Positions 35,946 through 47,856 of a stretch of DNA of 64,000 nucleotides are shown here, one piece after another. The position numbers and the translations under genes were made by a program. The stretch lies in assembly GCF_028453695.1 (NCBI RefSeq), contig NC_135773.1, positions 25,965,782 to 26,029,781 on the forward strand, written 5' to 3'. A model generated the notes under the pieces. It was not told the origin of the DNA. It worked only from the letters and a program-made list of their open reading frames with translations, and searched no databases. Within the stretch, counting starts at the first letter, position 1. Every line of letters begins with the position of its first letter. Source of the stretch: Augochlora pura (lineage: Eukaryota > Arthropoda > Insecta > Hymenoptera > Halictidae).

Positions 35946-36814
35946 TGAATCATAAAAATGTTACACTTTTAACAATTTATTTAAATAGAAGGTTCTTTAA
36001 TAATGTCAAAATTAAAATACTAAAAGTAACGATGTACCATGCGATGGCTTACAATAATATAATTGGAATATAGAACTGACTAAACACTCTGTTAAAGTAG
36101 TATAAAATGGCAATAACAATTAAATAACGTTATTTGAAATTTACTGTATCAAGGAAATGCCGTATTAATAAAATTTGCTACATCGTTTGAAGACAATAAG
36201 TGACTTGTAAAAACTTGTTCCCCGTCTTAATCTTCTGACCACTGAAGCGCGACCTCCGTGCCGGATTAAATTCAGCCTAACGCTAGTATTCTATTAATAC
36301 ATATTTGCCGCCCTCCCGCACAGTACACGTAGGGTTAACAACCTTAATCCCTTCAGCGTATTCGGTCTCGTCTTACATTTACGTACCACCGTCGCTAAAG
36401 CAGAAACTATACAGTCCGCGGACACGGAGCCAGGTGGGCACGTACAATTCCATTCGTCAATTTCTTTTACACATCACTCGGCTTAAACAACCGAGTAACC
36501 CGAGAAGTCTCGCATCGCGGGGAACTCCCGGCCACCATCTCACGCGACACCGTGCGAACAGCCTCCATGAAATAGCAATTTCTGAGAGGCAAAGAATTCC
36601 ACGGGCGAGAGGTGTCGCGCGCGCGGAAACACGCACGCGGACGTATATCCCGGCCGTTGTTCCGCCATTCCCGCGAACTGCGTTCCCCCCGGAGCAACAA
36701 GTATTCACCGGCATATTTGCACGTAAATTCGTCTATTAGTTACTGGGGGAAACACGAGGTCCTGCAATTTGCTGCTACTTTTGTCCCCCGTGTTTCTCTT
36801 GTTCCGCGTTCGCG
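35946..36814. other. non-coding interval
   Basis: No gene recognised. AT-rich to about 36230, then GC-rich. Overlapping frames on both strands (144, 85 and 77 codons) lack motifs. Confidence 0.5.
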
Positions 36815-36835
36815 CTCGCGCGCGCGCGCGCGCGT
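36813..36835 (+). repeat. (CG)n microsatellite
   Basis: About nine or ten CG units, the third alternating CG tract in the window. Z-DNA-prone. Confidence 0.85.
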
Positions 36836-36861
36836 CGACACGGCCCGACGGTGGATTTCGT

Positions 36862-36913
36862 CGCGACGACGACGTCGACGGCGACGACGACGTCGACGGC
36901 GACGACGACGCCG
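36862..36913 (+). repeat. GACGACGACGTCGACGGC minisatellite
   Basis: An 18-bp unit repeated nearly three times, made of GAC triplets with a central GTCGAC (SalI-like) palindrome. In one frame it reads poly-Asp/Gly, in another poly-Arg, which explains the Arg-run open frame over it. Confidence 0.85.
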
Positions 36914-38378
36914 TGCCGGCCGCGCGCGATTACGCGGACTCCGAATTTATCGTCCGTCCCTTCGCCCGGCCTGTCCCTTTGTCCCCGCGTCTAATTGCGA
37001 CATTTTTCCGTCGTTGCCGGAACTAATTAGCACGGCCGACGCCACTTCCCCGGCCGGTTTTAGACGCTGTTTAGCCAGCTTTCCGCCGCGACGATTACCG
37101 CCAACATCCGACATTTTTATGCGGCTGCGATCCCCCCTCCCCGTCTACCTCTGCGCCGTTTCACCACGTTCCCCGGTCTCTCGGCCTTTGTTTTTCGAGC
37201 ACGCAATTTCACTTGAACCCGCGAGACTCTCCAGACGAAATCTCTGGACCAGCGACGCCCCATTCTAATCGGCGGCGTCGACACGTGCTCGGAGGACGGG
37301 AATCGCAATAGTATAGTATCTATTTTGGCGTCAACGTGTTTAAGCGCGCCACAAGTTACAAATGTTTACGACACCTTATATCCCCACTAACATTTCTTAT
37401 TGTCTGATACTATCCGTGCGGGTGCAATCGCCGATTTTCTTAATCACTTTGTTAACCTTTAAGCGAACATTGAAAGCACGCTATTTTGTAAAACACAGGG
37501 AATATTCAACCGAGACACGTCAACCGTTTTATTGATTGTTGGATACTCTAATTGAACGAGTCCAGCGGTAATGAGTTCGCAAATGCGGATTGAAAGTGGA
37601 CTGCGCTACAGACCATTGTATTGTAATTGCAAATTTGATCGCATTTGGGCTTGTGTAAAAAGTGTTACATTGTTCTATCTGCGCTCATTTTGAAGGTTGA
37701 AGCTCCGCTTTTCTGCTCGCGAACTATATTTCTCCAGAGATTATTTCTTGTTACGAAGTACGAATAAAAATTGACGTTTCGTTAGATAATTATTTTATTG
37801 TTTCGAGTGACTTTTTAATTGCGAGTGAATTTTTATTGCAACACGAGTCATTTGAACTTCCGCCAGAGAAACAGTTATTATTTCTAATCCAACGGAAATA
37901 AATTTCACGTAGCCCCGAAATTGCATAAATATTCACAAGCTAGTTATCGCGATTCACCAAGCAGATCCTCCGCAGAGAATCTAGAAAGTCCAAGAAACCT
38001 TGCTAAAGCCGCAATGAATCCTCGTGGCGGACAATCCCGACCTATACCACTTAAGTCCTATTCAACGGGCACCGCTCCCGCTGCTTCCTATTCTACCGAA
38101 CATTAACAAACTTCACCGCTAATATCCCATTAAATGTACAATTCTTCAATCCCCCTTTTCTTTTCACCGTGGAAGAAATGACTTTCGAAGGTGGCGCGCC
38201 GCCGAGTCGACTAATGTTCGAAAGGCGTGTAGAAAAGGTCGAGAGGCGCGACGTTGTGCGCGGCAAAGATAACACTGGCGTAGAATTGATAACTTTTGCG
38301 CGAGCCTGGAATGAATTATTGCGAAATACATGTAACGATAATATCGTGGAAGGCTGTGGAATGAAAGAGGATAGGAGA
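36914..38378. other. non-coding interval
   Basis: No gene recognised. GC-rich to about 37280, then AT-rich to about 37920. A 72-codon open frame ending with TAA at about 38106 is Ser/Ala/Pro-rich and lacks motifs. Confidence 0.5.
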
Positions 38379-39200
38379 GAGATAAAGAGAGAGAGAGAGG
38401 GGAAGGGAGAACGAGTTTCCGTCGCGCCGGTGCTCCGAAGTAATTTAAATTCAAAGAGCGCCGCAATTAAGAAAACCGGGCGAACGGAGCGGAGGCGTGA
38501 TCCCGTGGATTCTTCTATTTCCGTTCTTACGTAATTCACGCGGTTCGTCGGGGCGGCTTACTTTATCGCGATTAACGGCGGATAAAGTGGAATTATTGCG
38601 CTCGGCCGAGAGAAATTCCACTCACGGGGGAAATAACTTCGTCCATCCGAGACATCGACGGAGAGGCCGGGGCGACCGCAATTCATACAGTCGGATATGA
38701 AATTTTCCGATTGAACTTGTCCGTCGGCGAACAAAGAATTTAATAGAGTTGGAAAGTCTCGAACATCCGTTCCCCCCAGAATGAGTAAATTACGGTGGAG
38801 GAGAGAGAGGGAGAGAGAGAGAGACGCCGAAGAAAGAGAATCTTGCGTTGAAGATTCCCAATCCCGAAGTCGGCAACGAAGTCACGTCGCGCCATGACCC
38901 CTATTCCCGCCATTAATACCCTGTTCCCGCGCATGCCTTCCCCTTCGAACCCCGTCTCTCTCCCCCGCGACCTCTTCTTCCTCTTTCTCATCCGTGCCGT
39001 CGTCGACCTTCTTTTATTTGCGGGTAAACGATCGTCAGGTTCTCCGGATTCGCGTGTGGCCCATTGATTTCGTCCAAGTTTTGCCGGGAAGGCGATTAAT
39101 CAGCCTCTCTCTCGTCCCTCTCTGCCGGGCTCCTCGCGTTTCGTGGGAACGATCGTCGAGAAAAGAGAGAGAGGAAGAGAGAGAGAGGGGGAGAGGGGCT
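38379..39200 (+). repeat. cluster of GA-rich microsatellites
   Basis: Three GA-rich tracts lie close together: about 38379-38400, 38798-38823 and 39159-39197. Each is GAGAGA with occasional G insertions. The DNA between is ordinary mixed sequence without a gene. Confidence 0.75.
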
Positions 39201-41255
39201 CGGCGATATTTTAGACGGAGATCAGTCGTGCCGTTCGCCGGGGAGCTTTCTTCGTCAGACGACCATTAACTCGAATTACGGTCGCCTCGGCGGCCTGCCT
39301 GAAAAGATGAACTTCGACGGTACGCAGACGACCGCGAACCCTAAGAGCCGCCTTTCCGCCGATGTCTTTACGAGTTCGCGCGATTGCCTCGTCCCGAGGA
39401 GCCCACGGAACGACCGGCTTTGCCTTTCCACCCTCGTAAAAACCAACGTGACTTTCTCGGCGAGCTACAACGGCCATCGCTGGTTAACGTCGTCTAACTA
39501 GACGCGTCGGACGTGAGCGTCCCGTGCGCAGTCCGATGCCCTGAACCTATCACGGTGCTGAGACCAGGCTGAGGCTATCGACACATTCTTGCTGTTGGTC
39601 GATACCTTGCGATTACGTCTATATAGGGATGTTTCCGTGTAATTGGAGTCGTTGGGCAAGCAGAATAGGACGGTTCATGGTCGGGCGAGCAGAATACGAG
39701 AGATCTACAGTCAAAGTCCAGTTGTAGGTTCGTGGTTCGGCAAGTCGAAGAAGATAGTATTTTTATCAAAGAAATGGAACGATGTGATCAATGACGTGTT
39801 TGTTTATAAAGACGTAACAGAGAATTCTCGAAGATGTATCACACACCGCTGTGATTCGAACGCACTCAATTGTATTGTTGTAATCGACCTAAATTGCCGG
39901 GTGGATTCACGAAAATGTGGAGGAGTTATTGAAAGATAATAGCAACCACGAGTGACGAGATAATTCGTCTGCTCTAGTTGTCACTGTCGAGCACTCAATG
40001 ACAAATACTCGAAGTCGAATACTCCATACCGATCTAAATTAATAATTGAAAGCTACAATTGGAATAATGACGCACCGAACAATCGTATTTGTGTCGTGGC
40101 CTATTGATTGTTCGCAAGTGTCCGAGTTTAGCGATTGCTCCGAAATATCTCAGTTAATTGACTGCGTTGCAATAACTGCATAACTTTGCGTGTATATTTC
40201 AGTTACTGAACATTTATTCAAAAATCCTTGGCTACGAACTACGATATTTTAAAAACTATTAAATTGTTACCGATACGATAATATGTTAACATTAAAATCA
40301 ATTTAGACGTAAGAACTAGAAAGTATCATTCACAAATCCAAACTCTTTCTGCATATATACGTCCTCGAAGCCGAAGAGTTAATTTTAAAGCGCAAGTATA
40401 AAGTACAGGATTTTTGATCCATTTATCCTCCCAGATCCTATCACGAAGATGTTTACCAAGAGTTACTTCGAATTCGCCAGACACGCGAGGCTCCTTTGAA
40501 GGATACTCCGGGCTCTGTTTCGTTAGAAGTCTCGCTGGATTCGTCGGATTTCGCAGTGGCGTCACGTGCCGCGATAACGAAAACGACGCGGGTTGACACG
40601 CTGCGCGATTTGCCTCGCGAATTCCATCGGGACACGTGGATTTCTTCGGAAACTGTTCACAGGGTAATCTCCGTGGGATTCGGGAACGGGAAAGTTTTAC
40701 GTTTCGCGCGTGGCGTGCGCTCGGATTGGCTTTTTTTTCTTTCCAGCCGCCAATCGCGGTTTTGGCAGCGGCTATATAGAGAACGCGTCTTCTGACAAAC
40801 TGAGCGTGTATGTAAAATGCCTTTAGCCGTTTCAGAAATAATGGCGACGCATTGTACAAATCTCTGAATCACTATTTTTCATCGGTAGTTCATTTTTGGG
40901 ATTCTTTTTTATAAATGAAGCTTTTGAATAGGTGCTTGAGGATGTCAGGTCAATTCCGAGGCATTGTGGGAGGGAGGATAAAATGTTTGCAAGCTGGGCG
41001 CCGATTGTGGACGAGCTTCAGGGACGATGATTCGAGCCAACTAGAAATTCCCTACGGTAAATCTCGTCTGAAGTCGCGGAGGCAAGGGCTGGCCAAACGG
41101 AAGTCGCCTCCACCAACCCCCCAGCCACCCACCCCCTAGCCCCACACCCGAAGGCGTTTTAGATTAGCCAGCCAAGCAGTCGCCGAAGTAATTTTCGCGG
41201 GGTTAAAAGGGGGACGGGAAGCCTTGGTCGGCTTTTATCGCGCTTCTTTCAGCGC
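39201..41255. other. non-coding interval
   Basis: No gene recognised. GGGC(A/G)AGCAGAATA occurs at about 39653 and 39683, a 31-bp-spaced partial duplication. AT-rich at about 39560-40320. A 177-codon minus frame (40326-40859) overlaps 99- and 60-codon plus frames and shows no domain. Confidence 0.5.
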
Positions 41256-41256
41256 G

Positions 41257-41290
41257 CAAAGGCGAAGGCGAAGACGAAGACGAGAGGGGG
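41257..41290 (+). repeat. (GCGAAG / ACGAAG) short repeat
   Basis: Four to five hexamers GGCGAA and AGACGA in succession. It reads poly-Arg in one frame. Confidence 0.7.
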
Positions 41291-42187
41291 CGCGGGGCGA
41301 AGGCTGGGCGGCGGGTTCTTTCATCGGCGGCAGAATGCGAGCAGAAGGCATCGATAATGGAGTTACGAAAAGAATCGCCCCGGCCGTGATAATAAAGCGT
41401 CGATTAACGCGAAAGTAATCCACGGTCGCGGATATTCGGACGCAAAGGTGTTCGCTGTTCCGGCGCGTGACCAGCGCGCGAGTCCCTTCTCGCGAGAGAA
41501 ACGGATCGTCGCCTGTGCATTCTTTACGGTCCGCGGTGCCCGGCACCGTCGCAATAATTCGAGGCCGATCGCGTTCTCGGCGAGACGCGGGAAACAATAA
41601 TCGTGACCGTAAAGCGCGAGCCGAGACCGGAATCGCGACGAATATGGGCTCGTTATTGCCACTAAATTGTTGCTATTATTGGTTCGAGCCGTGCCCGGTC
41701 GTTCCGAATGGTTTACTTTTACGATTGCGCGCGAGTAATGCCGCGGGGAAACAGGCCAGAGGAGAATGATCGGCGAACGCCAAGGGACGACGAACGGGGG
41801 AAATTTCCCTTCGAACGCCGGTGCCCTCGGAATTTCGTTCGGAGACTTGTTACGGGTCGTTGGGTTGCCGGCACAAGACCTCTTCGCTCGAGACTTTGCA
41901 AATCGAACGTGAACAATAAGATAACCAGCGAGAACTGGGACGTTGCCTCTGTATCTGGGTCGCGCGCATCGATTTTGACAAAGTTTGTATGATAGATGGT
42001 CCACGGGAAAATGTTTCGCGAGAATTCTTCAGTGCCGACTGTTCGTCTCGAAGGTATGGAACTCCGAACTTTCGAATTCGATCTGTATTTTTGTCGGCGC
42101 TTCGCGAAAATAAGACTAAGGTGCGCGGTCCTTGAATAAATATGATATCGAGTGGCCAATCGTGCGCGACATTCGAAATGAAACTGT
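41291..42187. other. non-coding interval, GC-rich
   Basis: Frames of 213 (minus, 41363-42004), 146, 120, 100 and 94 codons overlap on both strands. The longest is Arg/Pro/Ala-rich with no recognisable domain. I treat all as chance frames. Confidence 0.45.
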
Positions 42188-42307
42188 AAACATGTTTGTG
42201 CGAGGCAATGTGATCAATTAAATAGTATTATTTATTGCAAAAGATCTCGTAATAAATATGTTTGTGTAAGACGATGTATTTAATTAAATGGTGTTATTTA
42301 TTTGAAA
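42188..42307 (+). repeat. divergent tandem duplication, 66-bp period
   Basis: The stretch from AAACATGTTTGTG through TTATTTATTGCAAA (42188) is repeated from AAATATGTTTGTG (42254) with about 80 percent identity. Both contain AATTAAAT(A/G)GT(A/G)TTATTTATT. An old local duplication. Confidence 0.75.
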
Positions 42308-42710
42308 TATTCTTCAAGTAATCTTGGTAATGATATTATAGTGAAATTCAGCAGATGATTAATGGCCTGTATGTCGGAGAAAATATATGGGAAGTGTTTT
42401 AAAGGTATGTAAAATAAAGTAAGAATTGCATCTTCAATTTGAAGCATCTTAAATAATATTGAATGGACTTGGGCACCTTCAAATTTTATATTGAATCTGG
42501 TTGTTAATTTTGCAAGTGGCTAACTCCATTCTTGATAAGAAGTTGCATATTATGCACTTAATAATTGCCACTATTTTAAGAGGAACTATAAATTGAATAG
42601 GCTTAGATATACTTAAGCGGTATGACTCATTAGTATTCTGTACGTACATTTTTAATTGCATTAAAACACAAACCCTGAAATGTCTCAATTTAACATTTAG
42701 CAGAATCGAA
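42308..42710. other. non-coding interval, AT-rich
   Basis: No gene. A minus-strand 146-codon frame starts here only because the adjacent pentamer array is stop-free. Confidence 0.5.
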
Positions 42711-43030
42711 CAGAGCTGAGCTGAGCTGAGCAGAGCATAGCAGAACTGAGTATAGCAGAGCAGCGCCAAGCAGAGCCAAACAGAGCTAAACAGAGCCAAA
42801 CAGAGCAGAGCAGAGCTGAGCAGAGCAGAGCTGAGTAGAGCAAAGCTGAGCATAGCAGAGTTGAGCATAGCAGAACAGAGCACTGTAGAGCATAGCAGAG
42901 CCAAGCATAGCAGAGCCAAGAAGAGCTAAGCAGAGCTAAGCTGAGTACAGCAGAGCATAGGTGAGTACAGCAGAGCAGAGCTAAATACAGCAGAGGAGAA
43001 CTGAGCTCCGCAGAGGCAAGCAGAGAACAG
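42711..43030 (+). repeat. 320-bp degenerate pentamer array (AGAGC/GAGCT type)
   Basis: Continuous five-base periodicity with units GAGCA, GAGCT, GAGCC, ATAGC and AGCAG. Because 5 and 3 are coprime every frame cycles with a 15-nt period. This produces stop-free minus frames of 141 and 146 codons made of Leu, Ser, Cys and Ala. They are not genes. Unit composition recalls vertebrate immunoglobulin switch repeats (GAGCT), a resemblance without implied homology. Confidence 0.9.
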
Positions 43031-43612
43031 ATCAAAGGCGTCAGCCCTGCTGAAAATTTCAGGCGGCAGATGCTATCGCCCGCCGTCTTATTTCCCTCGC
43101 GTCCTGCCGCCCCGCGGAACAAAGATGTTTCATTTATAATATCCGTATTCTTTTACGCCTGTCGTAAACGCGTGAAGCTACTGCGTCTTCCCGGCGAAAT
43201 TTATGCGGTCAATCCCTTTCCATGTCGAGTGAGAACCCGCGTCTGGCGGTCGCGTTTTATTCACGCAAAACGATGCCCCACGATCCGACAGACGAACTCG
43301 CTCGAAAACGGACCACAGGAGCCTTAAATTATTCACGTATTTAATTATGGCCGGCGATTACTCTCCCATGCTCCATCCCATGAATTTCTCTTGTAAATTC
43401 CCGATTCGACGAGACTGGAAGAAATTCCGGGATAAATGACATCTCTGACACATTCGTCGCCGCGTCAACCATACCTGAATGACATGTATGCTTCTCTGGG
43501 GGCTTATCGGAACCCTAATATGGATGACGTTCTTTTTGTTCAAGATAAATAGGACTTTATTAATTTATTCTATTTATGTAATGTATGAAAAAGCCATTTC
43601 TAGAACAGGAAT
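43031..43612. other. non-coding interval
   Basis: GC-rich to about 43330, then AT-rich. No gene recognised. Confidence 0.5.
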
Positions 43613-43616
43613 TTAA

Positions 43617-43700
43617 CCTCTTCAGGGATACTGCTACGTTTATGTGTACGTTTAGTTTTCTTAAAATTATAATTATTCTAAGTATAAAGACAATATCAAA
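43617..43700 (-). mobile_element. truncated TTAA-target MITE, family A (right end, inverted)
   Basis: After TTAA (43613-43616), CCTCTTCAGGGATACTGCT and a following block containing GTTTAGTTTTCTTAAAATTAT match the reverse complement of the right end of the complete family A element (11274-11472) for about 80 bp at about 85 percent. The other end is not recognisable in the AT-rich DNA downstream. Confidence 0.75.
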
Positions 43701-45549
43701 AGTGCCTCATCGAATGCAATGAAATCGATGATAAACATAATCGATTAAGCAACAATAAATGTAAAATATAAAAAATAGAAATATTAAAAATTCACACCCT
43801 TTTATACATTTATTATACATTAATTTATATCGAGGTTATGTATAATTTATATTTTCTTAGTAAAACAATAATATTTATATTTGTCGTATGTTTGCATTTG
43901 CAATAATGCTAAAATAAGGAAGAAATAAATAACAACTATTTAATATCAGTAACGACTATTTTTACTTATATATAAGTATATTTAATTTTAATAATGTTGT
44001 TAATGTAGAATTAGCATTCGTAATGCCGAAGCTGGCTCGAATTCTGTTGCCTCTCCTGGACTATTTATCGCAAAATTGGTTACCCTAGATGTATTACAAT
44101 GTCATCAGTAACGTACATAGTTGTGTCTCTCGCGACCATGTTAATATTGATTGTCGATTGCTTTTAACTGCTGTATTCCCAGAGGGGATATTGTCCAATT
44201 GCTTAACATACCATTAACAAGAACAGCATTCGTTCCGCATAATTATGCGTAACAGTGTTTCACACAATTGAGAGACGGTCAAATTTCTATTCGATTTTTA
44301 CGAAAATGTAACGCTTCAAATAACAATTATATTTATTAGAATCTTAGTTTGGGCGAGTGTAATTTATATGGCCTGTTCAAGATGTGTATTATACTGCCTA
44401 AGTCAATTTCAATAAATCATAATAATTAATTAATAATAAGTAATTGGCTATATGAATATGTAGGATGTTCTTGCTATATATATATATATATAATCTTAAT
44501 TGGTATAGCAGTCAACGCGACCAACAAAGTTTTATTTGTTTTCGTATTACAGAAAATGACACGGACATCCGTTCGTCATCCGTGAATCCGTGGTCCGAGG
44601 TTTAAAACGCTGCCCGAGCCAGCCAACGCGTCATTGTGTTTTTCTATCCTCGATTCGCACGAAGGATATCGACTCGTTCACAGCTATCCGATTATCCGGT
44701 CGGCGTGCGCCGCGTATTGAGGTCCGCAAGCCGAGCCAAGCCGGAGATTCCCGCGATTCAATTCGCCGATAATCGATTTCAGATAATGATATTGTATACG
44801 AATACAAGCGGATTTTAATTATTCATTGATGGGGATTCCCGCGAACGCCGCGTGAAATAATAAGGTTATTAATAACGTTTCGCGGCAACTTGAATGGGAG
44901 GCACTGAGCCGGCCGTGTGCCCCCCCATGACAAATGCTCCCCCGTATCGATATCTTCTAATGATTTATACAGCTTTTAAGTGCCGTGAAATATAACCGGG
45001 AATTCTTCTCCGGCTTAAACCGTGCCGGCCGCCCTTTTATTTGGCTCGGAGAATGGAAAGACCCGGCGAAAAAATTCGAATGCGAGATACATGGACCAGA
45101 TCGATCCCTGAAACAACCCCCATCGATTCTGCGAGCTGAAAGTTGTTCCCTTAAGAACTCGCCGTTTGTTTCACGGGACGATCCTGCGCATGAAAATCTG
45201 TCTGCCATGGGCGCGGAAGAATTCTTAACCTGTTAATTATGGCGTCCATTTCCAGAGCGTGCACCTGTGTATATCTATCGCGAGAATCAAATGGTGAGAA
45301 GTGTAATCGTCAAACGTCACTGTTAAAATATTGTTAGCTCTACGCATCGGTAACTAACAGCAACTTTGGATAAAAGCATAAGAAGCTTGTCGTCAACTTG
45401 TACAACTTGTCAGTGTACACCGGTAGTTGGTAGGACGCGTGACGCGGAGGTCGGTGCAATGAATGACCCGTACTACTAGTCCCAACCAAATTCCTCGTGT
45501 GCCTCCAGCAGTAAATTGCGAAGTCAGAACACCCGTAAGAATATTCCAA
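43701..45549. other. non-coding interval
   Basis: AT-rich to about 44530 (including the TA tract at 44474-44492), GC-rich at about 44570-45240, then mixed. No gene recognised. Opposed 83-codon frames at 44957-45236 lack motifs. Confidence 0.5.
44474..44492 (+). repeat. (TA)n microsatellite
   Basis: Nine TA units in AT-rich surroundings. Confidence 0.85.
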
Positions 45550-45550
45550 T

Positions 45551-45612
45551 CTTTCTCTGTCTGTCTGTTTCTCTTTCTCTCTCTCTCTCTCTCTCTCTGT
45601 CTTTCTCTGTTT
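45551..45612 (+). repeat. TC-rich microsatellite (CTGT / TCTC compound)
   Basis: CTGTCTGTCTGT, then about 11 TC units, then CTGTCTTTCTCTG. It gives artefactual RERERERE and LSLSLSL peptides. Confidence 0.9.
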
Positions 45613-45965
45613 CCGAGCATGAGTCTCTCAGCAACTGAAATTATGTAAGTCATATGGAGCTTCCTTTCCCTGAATATGCAAAGCATCCTGGACAATACGT
45701 ACTAAATTGCCTGAATCCCAGGACACGGCGATGTAGACCTAACACAAAGAAGCGACTGCGCTGAATTCGTGAACCCATGACTTACTTGTTGCAGATTTAT
45801 TCCGTCCAAATAAACAACTATATTGCAATATATCGAATGTACTGTAAAAACGGTATATATTGTTGTATGAATTATTTTCCACTTTCATTTATGTAGTTTC
45901 AAAGACCATCTCTTGCCACGTGTATAATACAATTTCAAATGCTTCAACTTAACATATATACTTCA
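45613..45965. other. non-coding interval
   Basis: Mixed to AT-rich DNA with no gene or repeat recognised. Confidence 0.5.
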
Positions 45966-45969
45966 TTAA

Positions 45970-46153
45970 CCCTTTGCACTCGAATGGTGACTCTAAGGCA
46001 CCCCTAAAATTATTCTGTCACGTTCCAAAATAATTTTTACAACAATAAAGTTTGGAATTAAAAAATTGTAGAGTAGTGCACAAAAGTGCACGTTATTACA
46101 TACTATAGAAATACTATAGGTCAGGAAAATTATTTCACATTTACGTAACAAAG
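45970..46153 (-). mobile_element. TTAA-target MITE, family B, diverged copy in inverted orientation
   Basis: After TTAA (45966-45969) the end CCCTTTGCACTCGAATGG and the block GTGACTCTAAGGCACCCCT are the reverse complement of the right end of the element at 46840-47079. The copy continues through an AAAATTATTT block and reaches a decayed far end near 46153 (AGGAAAATTATTTCACATTTA). The second TTAA is not preserved. It lies about 0.7 kb from the complete copy, in opposite orientation. Confidence 0.7.
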
Positions 46154-46835
46154 GAAATACGTGTATCCATTTAAAGAGCTGAAAATATGTCTAAAAATGT
46201 TAATGTAACAAGCAAACCGTAATTTTTTCGGTATTATCATTGGCATCGTTCGCCGAGCCGCTCCGCGCTAAGAATAAATGAATATAGAGGACCTGCGAAT
46301 GTTATTGGTTCCACATAATACCGAATCCCCGAGCGTTTACCTTCCGCGTTATTACCGGGCAGACGAGGGTGCGCCATTTGGCCGGTAGCCAACGTATAAT
46401 CCGAGAAATCCGTGACACGTAGCCGTAGCCAGTCTTCAATCGTCTCGGCGTCTCAGGTTCGTTCTCGAATTCCCACCGTAATTATGCGCAACGATTTCAC
46501 GCACGTTGCATCCACCGGGGCGGCCGAGGGGAGCGGGGAGGGCGGCTGTTGACCGGATACCGATACCTGGTACGAAATGATCGGTATCGAGATATTTTCC
46601 GTGGCTCGCGTCGCGCGAGGAATTTCAAAATGAAGTCCTCGAATACGGCGAACGGTTCCACCAACGGCGGTCGCGCACCATAGTCAAAGTACCCTCGCTG
46701 TACAGGGTGCCTCAGCTTCTGCAATTCGAGCTTGGAGGGTGGGATTCCACGCGAGAAACTCTGTCGAAAGTGTAGAATAAAATTTCGCCATTCGAGGTGT
46801 TAGTTTCGGAATATACGAACATCAGAAGACTATGT
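46154..46835. other. non-coding interval
   Basis: GC-rich around 46240-46720. A 75-codon minus frame is Arg/Pro-rich. No gene recognised. Confidence 0.5.
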
Positions 46836-46839
46836 TTAA

Positions 46840-47079
46840 CCCTTTGCATTCGGAGCCATTTTAGCTGTAAATCTGAAATAATTTTTCTGGTTCGTGGTAT
46901 TTTCATTCTATTTAACAAAATAAATTTGTATGCATAAAAAATGTATTCTTGTGACTCCTGCCAACAGTTTTACTATTTGATAATTTGTTCAATCTAAACC
47001 TTTTTGTTACAAAAATTATTTTGCAATTTAATCGAATAATTTTAGTGATGCCTCAGAGTCACCACTCGAGTGCAAAGGG
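46840..47079 (+). mobile_element. complete 240-bp TTAA-target MITE, family B (piggyBac-like)
   Basis: It starts CCCTTTGCATTCGG and ends CTCGAGTGCAAAGGG, terminal inverted repeats of about 13 bp with one or two mismatches, with TTAA on both sides (46836-46839, 47080-47083). The CCC start with TTAA target duplication places it in the piggyBac superfamily by rule. Interior AT-rich, no transposase. Related copies or ends are at 8278-8353, 35838, 45970-46153 and 52289, so it is the most frequent element here. The subterminal words AGCCATTTTA (left) and GCCTCAGAGTCAC (right) are conserved between copies and may be transposase-binding sites. Confidence 0.85.
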
Positions 47080-47083
47080 TTAA

Positions 47084-47440
47084 ATCCAACTTCTTCGTTT
47101 CTGGAACAGTAGCTGCGGATTTGTCCAGCGGAATTCGCCATTGAGACACCGTGTATAGATGGGGCGGTGAGAATTCTGCGGCGTCACGGCTCCGCCGAAG
47201 GTTTTACGACTTTATCCGAGGGCCGACTTCCGGCGCCTAGGGATTCTGGGTACCCGGGTCGCGCCGGCTCGGCTCGGCTCGGCTCGAATGCGGCCGGGGA
47301 AAACGTAAAGCTGACAATTCCCGGCGCTCGTCTCGAACGCGATTCCTCCGCGGGCAAACGTGCCGGGATACCGAGCGACCATAAAGGAAGTGTCAGGTTC
47401 TGCGCGGCTCCCCGGTAGCTCGTGAGGAATTTCTGAAGCT
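47084..47440. other. non-coding interval, GC-rich
   Basis: No gene. Contains the GGCTC pentamer tract. A 111-codon minus frame and an 83-codon plus frame overlap without motifs. Confidence 0.5.
47265..47286 (+). repeat. (GGCTC)n pentamer microsatellite
   Basis: Four exact units. Confidence 0.85.
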
Positions 47441-47473
47441 GGCCGCCGCCGTTGCCGCCGCCACCGCCGCCTG
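47441..47473 (+). repeat. (GCC)n trinucleotide repeat
   Basis: About ten GCC units with GTT and ACC interruptions. Confidence 0.75.
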
Positions 47474-47856
47474 GATTTTGATGGGTCGGTGTGTGCGGTG
47501 GAACGTTTTAGCTCGCCCTCGCTCCTGATGGCACGTAATCGGATCACTGTCTCCGCGCCGATGTTATTTTAGTGGCCTCTACCGGGTAATAATTAAGTCT
47601 ACAGCCAGCGCCGTGTATATTGAACATTTGCACGGGCGTTCCGTCGCCGCGGCTTCGCGAAGGAACGCGGATTTCGTGCGAGCAAAGTTTCGCACACGTA
47701 TTCCATCGAACGGGGCCCTTTCCTCAGCCGTTTAATAGCCGACAAAATACTGGCGCGATGTGTCAAGCATTGTTTACAGGGCTCGAAAACTTTGCAAAGT
47801 GTATCTTGATAACGTTTGAACGAGGAGGGATATGCTTCGAATTCGAATAGGTGGAA

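Noticed and set aside
41363..42004. 213-codon minus frame
   Set aside because: GC-rich, overlapped by four other frames, Arg/Pro/Ala-biased, no recognisable domain.
42479..43122. Leu/Ser/Cys/Ala-rich minus frames of 146 and 141 codons that look like repetitive membrane proteins
   Set aside because: They are read from a degenerate pentamer array whose period makes every frame cycle; the peptide is a by-product of the repeat.
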